A stretch of 64,000 bases of DNA from NCBI GenBank assembly GCA_019400425.1, contig JAFREE010000019.1, positions 186,001 through 250,000 on the forward strand, read 5' to 3'. The translations under genes were made by a program, and so were the position numbers. Each line of letters begins with the position of its first letter. Positions within the stretch are counted from its first letter, which is position 1. This document shows, in pieces, positions 1 through 11,482 of the stretch. This DNA comes from Hymenochaete sp. R1 (taxonomy: Eukaryota; Basidiomycota; Agaricomycetes; Hymenochaetales; Hymenochaetaceae). The notes beneath the pieces are model-generated. The model made no database searches. It was not told the DNA's origin and was given only the letters and a program-made list of their open reading frames with translations.

Positions 1-40
1 TGGGTTGGGTTGGGTTGGGTTGGGTTGGGTTGGGTTGGGG
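1..40. repeat. (TTGGG)n tandem repeat at the window edge
   Basis: The first 40 bases are about seven copies of a 5-bp unit TTGGG, followed directly by a G-rich tract. The unit lacks the A of the usual fungal telomere repeat TTAGGG, so I treat it as a minisatellite. Confidence 0.85.
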
Positions 41-1667
41 CGGCGCGAGGTGGGGAGGGGGGGGGGAGGAGGGGTGACCTACCTACCTACCTATCTGTTC
101 TTGGTTTTTTTTTGGTTTTTACCTTGGTCTCTATGCTATGCCAGTGCTGGGTTTCTTTCTCTTCTTTCCTTTTCTTCTCTTTCCTCTCTCTCTGATCTCA
201 CCCATTCATCCTCATTCCTCAATATCTGCTACGTGTATGCATACATAACGTCCTTTTTCGTTCTCATTTCAAGTTCTCATCATATCGCTCATGTTTTTTT
301 CTTTTCTCTTTTCTGTTCTCTGTTCTCGAATTTCTTTGTCCTTCTACCTCTATGTGTGTTTCCGTTTTTTTTTCGCTTTTTCCGTTTTCCGTTTCCCGTT
401 TTGTGTTTTCTGTGTCCTGGTTCCTTGTGTCCCGTCCCGTTCCGGCCTACCGCTTTCAACAACTCAATTCTCTGTCTCTGTCTCTCTCTCCACCCCCTCC
501 CCCCCCCCTTCCCCCAAATCTACACACATCTACACACACATCTACACACAAACATTATTGATCTCTGATCTCTGGCACATCGCACATCGCACATCGTACG
601 TCGTACATCTTATCGTATACAATTCGCCGGGTTCGACTTCGGTTGCAAGCTACTGGCTGGTAGTTGCTAGCTGGGTAACAGAAACGGAAACAGTAGCACA
701 CGACTCGACTCGACGATATTACCGCTGTTTTTGCCTTTTGCCTTTTGCTTCTTCCCTCCCCGTTGCGCTTCCGCGCCGTCCCCCCCCCCCCCCCCGCGGG
801 CCACATACGCGCGCGTCTTCGTGTCCCATCGCATACTTTGGACTTCACACTCCCCCTCCCCCCAAAACTCCGAACGATTTCTTTTGTGTCTTTTTTTCGG
901 CATCCGTTAGCTATAGCATCGCATCGCATGTGTGTAGTGTAGTACCTTTCTCCCTCTTCACCCGTCATCTCTCGGTCGGTTGCTCACTCGGTCGGTCGGT
1001 CGGTTTCTCCATCCCACCATTGATCGTTGGATCGTTCGCTCTGTTTCTTCGTTCACTCTGTTCCTTCGGTATCTTCATACTCGTCCTCATACTCATAGCA
1101 TCTCCTCAGGTAACAGGTTTTTGTTTTCCTCACTAGGCATTTCGCATTTCGCATTTCGCATTGGTCACGTTTTCCTCGTTTTCCGTCTCTTCGTTTCTTC
1201 GTTTCCTCCCTTTTCCTCCTTTTTCCTCTGTTTTGACGTTTCTGTTTCTGTTTCTGTTTCGACTTTCGACTTTGACTTATGTCTAGGCTTTACTCTCTCC
1301 CCCCCTCTTAAAGTTTCACTACAACTACAACTACTATAACTGAACTGAAGCGCCCCCATCGCTATCGCTGCGTCTCTACATCTTTTTTTTTTTTTTTTTT
1401 TTTTTAAAAACACTTTCTGACTTTCTGGCTTTCATTTTTGGCGCCTTATTTCCGAGTCTGGCACGGTGTTACTATTCCTACTCCTGTTCTTTGTTCTTGA
1501 ATATCAGTATCAGTGTCGGTGTCGGTGTCAGTATCAGCGTCAGCGTCAGTGTCAGCGTCCATGATATTGTCTGTTTGTCTGTTCGTATCTATCAATCCGC
1601 CATAGTCCATATGAGTTGATTTTGTGATATATGATATAGCACAGCGGACACGGATGCAGACACTAGT

Positions 1668-1692
1668 ACTAGTACTGAGGCCCAGTACTAGT
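1668..1692. repeat. Perfect 10-bp inverted repeat (ACTAGTACTG / CAGTACTAGT)
   Basis: Arms at 1668-1677 and 1683-1692 are exact reverse complements separated by the 5-base loop AGGCC. The left arm is extended by another ACTAGT unit. The AGTACTAGT core recurs in other intergenic stretches of the window (10291, 20514, 20588, 33507). Confidence 0.8.
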
Positions 1693-1958
1693 GAGGGAGA
1701 GCCAGAGTGCCCCGCCCCCGCCGATCGGGGGGTGAACGTGTCGATCGTCCAATCAATATTGGTGTTGTCGTGTCCACACACTACGTCCACGTTCCACCTC
1801 ATCCCATACCACTGGCACACGGCTCAACCTTCTCGTATTCGTATCTATATTCGTATCCGTATCGCACTCCCCGTCCTCGCGTTTTCTCGTCTGCGAGTCG
1901 TCGTTTCTCGACACGAAAACACAAATAAACAAGCAAACGAAAGCGAGCGAGCGAGCTT

Positions 1959-4900
1959 ATGGCTTCACCGGCGCAGGGGCAGGGACAGGAGCAGCGATTG
2001 CCTGAAGGGTGGGCTGCTGAATGGTTCGTTTGCTGTTTTTTTCTTTCTTCTTTTCTTCTTCTTTTCTTAAGAAGATCCTCCCCTCTCCCCTCTCGTTTTG
2101 ATTCGTTTTGTTTCTGTGTTTATGGTGATGAGGAAAATGCTGATGCTGATACTGATACTAATGATGATTTTTTGGATTATGTTGGGACATTGGGCGTTTC
2201 CACGTCTTTCTGGGAACTTGGGAACGTATGTTGTGGTGATGTGATGGGGGTGACGGCAATGCCAATAGGCATCCTGACGAGCAGAGGTACTTGTTCATAG
2301 GTACGTACGTGCGCACGTCGATAGGGACCAGGGACCTTCTTTCTTTCTTGCTCGTTTTTTCTGTTTCGTTTCCCCTCTCTGGCTCTTTGGCTTTTCGGGC
2401 ATTCGGTATACGCAGACGCAAACGAAAGGAGTCTCCTCCCCCCCCCCCCCCTCTCACCTCTCACCCCTCACTGATAACCATACTTTCACACATCTTGAAC
2501 AGAAACGGCAACAGGAAGGACACAATGGGAGCTTCCTGAACATCCAAGCGGAGGTGCAGGCACGACGGCGACTCCACCTCCCGGCGCGGGCACCCCAGCG
2601 CAACAACAACAGCACCCGTCGAGAAGAAGACAGTATGCGCGTGAGGCTACACAGGCGTATTACGGCGGCGGTACGGGCGAATCGTATGGTGGGGAGACGT
2701 ATGGTGGTGGAGGAGTTGCAGGCGGCGGTGGGGTTGGGATGCAGGCGACACAACAGCAGGGATATGGAGGGGCCCCGCAGGCTGCTGCTGGTGGTGGCGG
2801 TGGTGGTGGACAGTTCTTCACTCCTGGGTTGGCGGGGGAGAATCAGTTCGTGCAGCAGCAGGGTGTGGGGTATGGGGGAGGTGGAGGGTACGGTGGTGGT
2901 GGAGGACAACCCCAGCCGGAATATATCAACGCACCGCACGTTACGGGCCAACAACCGGCGTACGTGCAGCAAATGACGGACCAATTCGGTCAGATGGGGA
3001 TCGGAGGAGGGCAAGGGGGGATGGGACAGAAACCGCATGCGTTGTACACCGCGAACCTCCTCACGGCCCCTCCAGACCCTCGCGAGCTCGCTCTGCCCCC
3101 ACCCGAGATCCGTCTCCCGCCCAACGCATGCATCGCGCCCTCCTCGCCCTTCGCGAACGCCGACCCGTCGTACCAGCGCTCCACCATCAACGCCGTCCCC
3201 ACCACGAGCACGCTCCTCCAAAAGTCCAAGCTCCCCTTCGGGCTGGTGCTCACGCCGTACCGGAGCGTGAAAGACGGCGAGGACGCGCCGGTACCGCTGG
3301 TGACGGACCAGGTGATCGCGCGCTGCAGACGGTGCAGGTCGTACATCAACCCGTTCGTGCAGTTCATCGACGGCGGGAACCGATGGCGGTGCACGCTCTG
3401 CATGATGTCGAACGAGGTGCCGCAGATGTTCGACTGGGACCAGGAGCGCAACCAGCCGGGCGACCGGTGGGCGCGTCCGGAGATGAACCATGCTGTCGTG
3501 GAGTACGTGGCGCCGACGGAGTATATGGTGAGGCCGCCGCAGCCGGTGTTTTATTGCTTCTTGATCGATGTGAGCCATGCGGCGGTGAGCAGCGGGATGG
3601 TGGCGACGGCGTGTAGGACACTGTTGGAGAATTTGGACCGGATCCCGAACGAGGATAATCGGACAAAGGTGGCTATTATCGCGTTCGATGTCGCGTTGTA
3701 CTTTTTCTCCATACCGGTAAGTGCAGGCCGCTTGGACCTGGTTGCTTTTGGTATTCACATGAAGGTGCTTTTTTTTCCTCTTTTTGATTTTTTGATTCGG
3801 AACGCAAGCCTGGCTCGACGGAATCGACGATGATGGTCGTGTCGGACATCGACGACGTCTTCCTACCGAAGCCGAACGATATACTCGTCAACCTGACCGA
3901 AGCACGCGCGTCTATCGAGGCTCTCCTCTCGCGCCTTAATGAGATGTTCCAGGAGTCGCACACGGTGGGAAGCGCTCTGGGTTCGGCGATGCAAGCTGGG
4001 TTCAAGCTCATTGTGAGTGCCGTTCGATGTCATGCGTCCTACTTTGTGGTATTTGTATGCTGACGTGATCCGTCGAAATACGCTATCTTTTTTTCTCTAA
4101 AAAAATTGCGGTCATCATAAGTCGTCTGTCGGTGGAAAGCTGGTTGTACTGTCGTCCAGTCTTCCGACGTTGGGCACCGGCAATCTGAAAAACAGGGAGG
4201 ATCCCAAAATCTTGGGGACGTCAAAGGTTTGTGAAACTCGTAAACTCTCGATAAATGGTTAACAACATATGTTTGGAATAGGAATCTTCTCTGCTTCAAC
4301 CTGCCTCGTCATTCTACAAGACGTTTGCAATCGACTGCTCGAGAGCGCAAGTTTCTGTGGACATGTTCCTATTTAGTGCCTCGTATCAGGACGTCGCTAC
4401 CCTTTGTACGTTTCATCTCCTTCTCCCTCGCTTCATCCGACTGTGATGAGTGATGCTCAACGACTGCTAACAATTTTTTCTTCTCGATAGCCTGCCTTCC
4501 GCACTATACTTCGGGTCAGACGTACTTTTATCCCGCCTTCAATGCTGCGAAGACGGAGGACGCGATCAAGTTCGCGCATGAATTTGGAGAGGTCATCGCT
4601 ATGCCGATCATGTTGGAGGCGGTCATGCGCGTTCGTGCTTCAAAAGGTTTGTGCTTAGGTCCCAAGTAAAAAGTGAAAGGACGGCATTGGAATGATTGCT
4701 TATTATTTTGCATTTTGCATCCTACATTTTTGTGTCGGCTAGGATTACGCATGTCGACGTTCCACGGCAACTTTTTCGTTCGCTCTACAGATCTGCTGGC
4801 CATGCCCGCCGTCCCGCAGGATCAATCCTACGCGATTGAAGTCCAGATTGAGGAGACGCTCACACATCCGTTTGTCGTGCTTCAAACAGCTGTGCTTCAC

Positions 4901-6103
4901 AGTACATGCACAGGTGAGGCTGTCTTTTTTCCGCTTTACGTTCTCGAAGGCCAGGGGCTTAAAGTACATACCCTCTCTCAGGCGAACGGCGCATCCGAGT
5001 CGTCACCCTCGCCCTGCCCACTACTACGAACCTGTCCGAAGTCTACGCCTCCGCAGACCAAGTCGCCATCGCCACCCTCCTCGCGAACAAAGCCGTCGAG
5101 CGCTCGTTGACACATAAACTGGAAGACGCCCGGGATGCGGTGATGAATAAGATGGTGGAGCTGCTGCAGACGTACAAGGCGAGTATGACTGCTGCTGGTG
5201 CTGGAGCGAGTGCGCAGTTGGCTATTAGCGAGAACTTGAAGATGTTGCCTGTGCTGCTCCTTGGTTTGTTGAAGAATGTGGGTTTCTTCCGAGAGATAGT
5301 GGAAAATGCGTTTACTAACGGGTGGGTGGGTTGTATTAGGTTGGAATAAGACAAAGCGCGCAGATCCCGCCGGATCTGAGGGCGTATGCTCAGTGTCTGC
5401 TCACTTCGCTTCCTTCGCAAATGCTCATCCCGTATATCTATCCCAACTTTTATTCCTTACACAACATGCCTCCAGAGGTACGTACATATATCGCTTGCTG
5501 ACCTCGAACCCTACAAGCTAAAGGTCTACAACCCTTCCAGGCGGGCACAATGGGCGAGAACGGCCTCATCATGCCCCCTCCTCTCCCCCCAACCTCGGAG
5601 CGCTTCGAGCGACACGGCCTCTACCTAATCGAAGACGGCCAAACGATGTTCCTCTGGGTCGGCCGGGACGCCGTCCCGCAGCTCATCACGGACGTCTTCT
5701 CCCTGCCCTCCTACGACCAGCTCCGCGGGGGCAAGACGACGCTGCCGGTGCTCGACAACGACTTTTCGAGGCGCGTGAACGCGGTGGTGGCGAAGACGCG
5801 GGAGATGCGGCGGGGTCCGTATTGGCCGCATTTGTATGTGGTGAAGGAGGATGGGGAGCCGCCGTTGAGGCTTTGGGCGCTGAGCTGTCTGATCCAGGAT
5901 AGGGCGGATGTGACGCCGAGTTATCAGCAGTTTATCTCGCAGCTTAAGGATAAGGTATGTTTTGTTTTTGTTTTTGTTTTCTTATCGTTCTTTCTTTGTT
6001 TTTCTTTTGCGTTGTGGTTGTCTTGGGTTCTTCGGTCGTGCTGACGATGGTTGGGACTGCGGTCTTGGTATTCGTGACGTAGGTGAACGGCTCTAGCTAT
6101 TGA
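1959..6103 (+). CDS. SEC24: COPII coat cargo-adaptor SEC24 with an N-terminal WW domain
   Basis: SEC24 pairs with Sec23 in the inner COPII coat and binds cargo sorting signals at ER exit sites. My model has 12 exons: 1959-2023, 2269-2300, 2503-3716, 3809-4012, 4122-4226, 4282-4405, 4491-4646, 4743-4913, 4982-5277, 5340-5477, 5541-5954, 6083-6103 (979 aa). Exons 1-3 encode a WW domain (about residues 14-44: LPEGW, then RYLF, then TQWELP), followed by a Gln/Gly/Tyr-rich linker with GYGG repeats. The Sec24 core follows: a zinc finger CRRC-x(n)-CTLC near residues 285-310, then trunk, beta-sandwich, helical and gelsolin regions (FLWVGRDA). The last exon adds only six residues. The start is the first ATG whose frame joins the WW exons. 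A WW domain is not part of standard Sec24, so the two short 5' exons need RNA support; the Sec24 core is secure. Confidence 0.93.
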
Positions 6104-7135
6104 TCCCACCCTCCTGTCGCGTCGTGCCGTATCGTCTGGAGTGTAGATTAGGGCAAAGTGGTTGGGGAACGTAGGAGAGGGAGAAGGACGCAACTCAAGC
6201 TGAAAACCAACCGAAATCCGTGCATTGTTCTTTGTAAGAAAACGCCTTGGGTGAAAAACGAAAGAAGAGGGGGATAGGGGGTGGGTGGATAGCAAAACAA
6301 GCTACGACGTTTTCCGAGAAACTCTTTTTTTTTGTCTCTTTCTTAAAAACTCTTTTATACCGTAGGATTAAATAGAAAACTAAAAGAATCAACGAGGGGT
6401 CCCTTTCCCTACCTTTCACACATCAATCAATAATGGCATCGACGTAATGAACGCAACCTTCCGGATGTGGGGAAGAGGGAAGCATTTTAGCATCTCCGTC
6501 TGAACGTGAATGGCTGAATATTAATATTGTTACTATATATTATCACTGGTTGAATCGTGTTGCTCGCCGCTAGCTGCTTTCGTTCGAGGCTTTTCTTTCT
6601 TTCAGATGGGAAACCTCGATGTCAGCTAGAAACTTCGATTATTCGTTGCTCTCGTAGTGTGCAAGTCTGTTTTCTTTTTTATCTCTCCACACCAGCACCC
6701 ATTTTAAGTATCGAATATCAGCTACGTAAACATAGAATTTAAAACAAACTTTTCGTACTCGCATCTCGTTTCGTTGCGTCGTGTTTACATCCACCATTCA
6801 ACTCCGATTGCAGCATTATATGAAACGAGAAGATAAAATAAGATAAAATGAACAAGCGAAAGGTTGAATTGCCATGATGACCATGCGTTAATAAAGTGCG
6901 CTTTTTCCTTCTGGAGCAAAGTACGAGAAAAGGTCGTAAACAAACCAGAAGAGGGCGCAAGAACAAAATAAAAGCAATACAAAACGACATTCGCAACATT
7001 TTGAAGACAAACAGCCAGTACTGCATTTTCCAAATCATTCTCCAAAGAAGACACAAATACTATCGACCTTATTCGTATTTAACATCGTCGTCGCTCACCA
7101 TCCATCACCGTTCACTGTTCACCCCTCACCAATCC
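6104..7135. other. Convergent intergenic region, SEC24 3' end / ELYS 3' end
   Basis: About 1 kb between two converging genes. It is A/T-richer than the genes and carries no frame with recognisable content. It probably holds both 3' UTRs and polyadenylation sites. I see no RNA gene. Confidence 0.6.
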
Positions 7136-10110
7136 TCACCTCCGCTTCGTAGCCCCCTTCCCAGTGGCAGTCGCCCCAGCCCCAGAAGTCCTGGTGCTCT
7201 TCCTCGGTCTCCCAGCCGCACCCGTGATCGACCCCCCGCTCATGCTCTTCTTGATCGGCGACGCCCCATCTACAAGCCTCGACGACCTCCTCACAGACCC
7301 ATCCGGAGGCTCGACGCTCTCCCCCCTCACGGACCCACCACCGCGCGTCGTCGCACGTCGTGGCGTACGCGGGACGTGGATCGCGCCTGGTACCGGAGCA
7401 GGGGCGGGCGATGCGGAGGTTTTGCTTCGGCGGGAATGGCGGGAAGTGTTGGATGTGTTGGATGTATGTGAATTTTGGGAGAGTCGGGAGTGCGAGGGGA
7501 GAGGGGCGAGTTCGTCGAGTTCCTCATTCGCTCTGCCTTTGCCTTTATCCTTCGCCTTCATCTTCCTGTCTTTCGAGGCGGTAGTAGCGTTAGCGTTGAA
7601 GTTGGTGGACGCGCTGGTTTGCCCTCGGGTGGACTTATGAAGCGCGGCGAAAGCGTTGATCTCGTCATCGGACGTCAACAACGAACCTGGGATACTGATC
7701 TGGTGTGAATCAATCTCGTTGTCGTCTAATTCATCTACAGCTGGAGAGCTCGGTGCAGGACTCGGGCTCGCCGCTCGCTTGCGCGTCGAGCGCCTTGGTG
7801 TCGTTCGTCGGCCTTCCCTCGCAGTACCCGTGCTGGCAGCCGACAGCGAGTCGTCACGTCTTGAGTGTCTGTCGCTGAGTCCTTTACCCCGGCCCCTTCC
7901 AACAGACGCACTCGTTGGGCTCGGTAGCTCCGCCTTTCCGCGATCTTGTTCGCTCTCATGCTCGTCCTCAGCCGCAAATGCCCCAGGGACGGAGACGCGC
8001 AGCTTTTTCTTCTGGCTGCCGATCTCGTTATCGAGGTACTCTTTATCGTGGTCCACTTTCGAAGCGCTTCGTGACGACTTGCGCCTACCTTTTGGTGACA
8101 CGTCACCTGAGGGCGGGGTCAACCGTTTCTCCGAACGGTTGAACGAAGCAGACTTGTGTTGTTGTGTGTCTGGTGCAAAGATCGAATAATGGAGTCCTTC
8201 TCGTTCGCTAACAGCCGCCTCTTCCTCGTCTTCTTCATCATCGTCCTTCCCATTCGCCATAAACGCTCCATGTTTCCCATTGACGCTCGACTCTTCTTCA
8301 CGTTCCGACGATGGCTGTCGGGACGGCATACTTTCATCCTCAGCATCATCTGACCCTTCCTGAGGCGGAGTTGGCAAGCGTGCGGTGAGTCGACGTCCAG
8401 ATACCGTTTTTGGAGGTGGTACTGCTTCGATGAGCTCTTCAATGTCTGGGCTTGGGCTTCTAGCCGGTGGTGGATTGAAAAATGCGTTGCGCGTCAAGAA
8501 GGCGTTCGGTTTACTGGTCTCGTTGGTAGTCTTTCCGTTTGCTTTTCCATTCACGTGCACTCCATTCGACTGAGACTGTCCCATAGACGTTCTGGGCCTT
8601 TGAACAGTGGAAGATGGGGCCGAAGGTCGCGAAGTCGTGGAACCAGATAAAGCTGAGAATGGCCGTGCCGATGACAGGCTCGTATCCCCACTTGTTTGGG
8701 ATAACAGTGAAGCATGAGTACTGAGACCCTGTTGGGCAGGCCGTTCCCGCGAAGTGGAAGACGGTAATGCGTTGCTCCCATTTGGTAAAGATGGCCTTGA
8801 CCCACGCGAATTAATTGGCCTTCCACCAATGCTACTCCGGGGTGCGTTTGGTGCCCGGCGACCAACATCCTCCCACGACCCACTTAGATCCATCGAAACG
8901 TCTCCATTCGGCTTATTGCTCGCGGAGGCAACGTTTGCCCACGACGAGCTTGCAGTTCGAACACGTGCATCTGCATGGAGAGCGGAGAGTTCTGTCTCGA
9001 GCTGGGTGCGTTCAGCTCCAGGCATAATCGACAAGACTTCTTTGACAATGCGTTCTCGCTCCGCGCCCCATGTTCCACGAGCGCTGGCGCCAGAGCTTGG
9101 GTACTGGCGATCGAACTTGACAGCGGCAACGTAGCGGCAGCTTTGTATGAGGCGCACGCAGACCAGATCCCTAAGTACCGATACTGATGACGTCGAAAGA
9201 CCTTCAGGCGGATGAGTCGAAAAGCTCTGGACTTCCGATTCTTCGTATTTGGAAAAGGGGACGGCAAGCAACTGCGTGAGCGGTTGTGGCCGGGGTTTGG
9301 CTGGAAAAAGAGGGTGTAAGGCCAGGCTAATAGCATATGCCGTATTGACTTACGCGTGACAGTCCAAGCAAGCAGTCTTGCAATGAGTTGCTTTCGAATA
9401 CGGTTTCCATCCGGAAGCCTCCGTTGGTAATTCCATGCCTCCACTAAACTGTATTCGGCGGTAGCTATTAAAAAGCGTTCCATATCAATCACCTCCATCA
9501 AAGGCGGGCTGCACGTTCTGACGAATCTTCGAATAAGATCTCCAGATTCTGTCTCCAGTGCAAGTGTCTCCATGATCTTGGACGTATAGTCCTTCATAAT
9601 GCGCGCGTCGGAGAGTTTTGCAAGCGCGGTCTGAGGGTGTTTGAGGAGTGTGTTAGTAATCTTTAAACATAAACGAAGACAACCTGTAGTAGTACATACG
9701 TGGAGATTAAGACCTGAATCCAAAAACCAGTACGCGTCGGCGAGCGCAAGGTAGTGCGGCGAGATGACCTTCTCTCTTGCGTACCCAATCTCCCGCCCAT
9801 CACACCCTTGCTTCAACAAGTAATAAATCAAACAATCACGCTTCATGTCATCATAAGACGCTCCCCTGATAGCGTTCAGCAGCTTCTCGAGGTCTCGGAC
9901 ATTGGAGGGTGGGTACAGAGCGGGCGCGTCGTCGATGCCGCCGAGGCGGAGAAGGATGTCGAAAAAGAGGAGGTCGGACATGGCTTCGCGTCGAGCGCGA
10001 ATTTTTGAGCAAGCGTCGTCGCGCCATGCAAACTCGCTGGCTGAGAGGCCGAAGTTGTATATAGGTTCGTCAGCGGGGGGAGGCGAGCGAGTGACGCCGG
10101 TTGTGGGCAT
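7136..10110 (-). CDS. ELYS-like nuclear pore protein with AT-hook tail
   Basis: The model has three exons on the minus strand: 10110-9700, 9630-9354 and 9300-7136 (about 950 aa). The first 300 residues are a helical domain resembling the fungal ELYS/Ely5 nuclear-pore-assembly family (DLLFFDILLRLGG, YYLLKQGCDGREIGYA, HYLALADAYWFLDSGL, FRTCSPPL-type segment, LLAVPFSKYEE). In animals ELYS recruits the Nup107-160 complex to chromatin. The last two thirds are low-complexity Ser/Pro/Arg/Asp-rich sequence with AT-hook-like cores (GRGRGKG, GRPRKSTR) near the C-terminus, as in animal ELYS/MEL-28. S. pombe Ely5 lacks such a tail, so the tail suggests chromatin contact; that is inference. Start is the only ATG upstream of the conserved domain in frame. 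Confidence 0.8.
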
Positions 10111-10320
10111 GGTCGACGACGGCGAGGGTAACGGCGACGATGGCGAGAGGAAAGAGTGGTTGTGTTGAGTTGTTGAGAGCCACGCGTGACGAAAAGAAAC
10201 TCGCGCCGCCTGTTCCTCGGCAACTCCCGCTCTCGCTCTTGTTTAAAAATATTATAAAATACACATTCGTTTATTTTATCTCCTGAGTACAGTACTAGTG
10301 TATGCACGGCTGCTGCTGGA

Positions 10321-11206
10321 TCATCGAGCGAAGCTTTGCTGACCTGCAGCTCTCTCTTTCACTCGATCAACCAACGGTGCATCTCCAGTGTTCGCAGCAC
10401 GCACTTCCAGCTTCTGTGTCCCTTCTGCTTGGACGCGATGGCTTTCGCCTCTGAAGCCAACATAATATAGTCTTGAAGTCTCACGTCCGACTGCTTCGCC
10501 CTGCAATGCTTTAGGGTTAATACTTCATTCATTATATTTGAAGTACTTACAAAAACGAGAGAAACGGAATTGACGCTGGAAAATGCGGGTCGATTGATAG
10601 GATAGACTGTTACAGACTCTACGCTCGTACTTAGTCGGATGTCCAGCTGGGGCGCGAACGAATCGGCTTCCTCGAAGTATACGATATTAGGTCTATTTGC
10701 GTACACTCTGAGACGCGATGGTGTGTATTCTCCGCGGCCTGTGTAGTACACGCATGCATGAGCCTTCGAAAAGAGCATAACAATATAGTAAGCGATTCAC
10801 CTAGCTTTAGAATTATTGACCTTAAGTGCACATTTTGCGTGAATGGTACGTGAATAACAAAGTCGTCATCTACGCCTGAGCAAGATATTACAAGGAACGT
10901 TCAGTTAAATCGTTCGACAGGTTCGTAGCCTAAGCGATCTGTCGACGCACCATACCTGAGTCGACAAAGTGCTCCGTATCTTCCCTCTCGTTCCAAGGCT
11001 TGATGACTTCTTTGGCGTTCTCCGGAACCTCCAGGTTCAGGCCATGCACTCTAGAGCGTACCATGACCGAGTTTTGGTCACAAATATTAATGCTTCCATC
11101 AATGTGTTGAGACATACCCGTCTCGATCTATGACATTGAAAAGGGTGTCCGTTTCCATTGTCTCAGCTTCTCCCTGGGACGTCCCGCCATAATGTTCTGA
11201 GCTCAT
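10321..11206 (-). CDS. PITH-domain protein (PITHD1 family)
   Basis: The model has five exons: 11206-11118, 11050-10956, 10875-10801, 10738-10551 and 10500-10321 (208 aa, close to the 211 aa of human PITHD1). The PITH domain, first described in proteasome-interacting thioredoxin, spans nearly the whole protein: FNVIDRDGVHGLNLEVP, VIKPWNERED, DDDFVIHVPFTQNVHLRSIIL, RLRVYANRP, YYVGFRGES. There is no thioredoxin CxxC module, so it matches the stand-alone PITH family. The chosen ATG at 11206 gives a short acidic N-terminus; a TATA-less 276-bp gap separates it from the divergent YRA1-like gene. Function in fungi is not well defined. Confidence 0.88.
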
Positions 11207-11482
11207 GCTACGCGTAGTTGAAAGGTAGGAAGCAGTGAAGCGTAGCTGCGTAGGAGGTCGATTAATAGCCGAGCGCCTACGCGTCCATGGCCATGCACGT
11301 GGGATTGACGGCACAAAAAAATAATAATATCAGAGTCCTCGTCCCTCGTCTTTCTTCACCTTCGCTCGCCATCACCAGCCGACTCACACAGAACAAAACA
11401 CGCACAGAAGGCACCGTAGAAAATCAGCACACCCATACCCCGTGCAAACCATCTGTTCCAAGTCTTCTTTTTGATCAGCACC
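11207..11482. promoter_or_regulatory. Shared 276-bp divergent promoter region (PITH gene / YRA1-like)
   Basis: The two start codons point away from each other with only 276 bp between them, so both promoters must lie or overlap here. I see no clear TATA box. Confidence 0.6.

Larger units (their letters stand above)
1..1958. other. Gene-free, low-complexity upstream region of SEC24
   Basis: No convincing gene. The stretch is C/T-rich on the + strand, with homopolymers (about 16 C ending near 795; 23 T at 1383-1405), degenerate GACACC-like repeats near 1507-1560, and a hairpin at 1668-1692. Open frames here are low-complexity Ser/Phe/Pro strings on both strands and look like composition artefacts. 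The 3' end is presumably the SEC24 promoter and 5' UTR. Confidence 0.6.

Noticed and set aside
1..40. Telomere
   Set aside because: Unit is TTGGG, not TTAGGG, and the array is only 40 bp at an arbitrary window edge.
291..1136. 281-codon open frame in the left region (+)
   Set aside because: Low-complexity Ser/Phe/Pro string in C/T-rich DNA, with no homology pattern and frames of similar length on the other strand.
2454..3758. 434-codon open frame antisense to SEC24
   Set aside because: It mirrors SEC24 exon 3 in another frame, is Arg/His/Leu-rich and has no domain; a GC-rich shadow.
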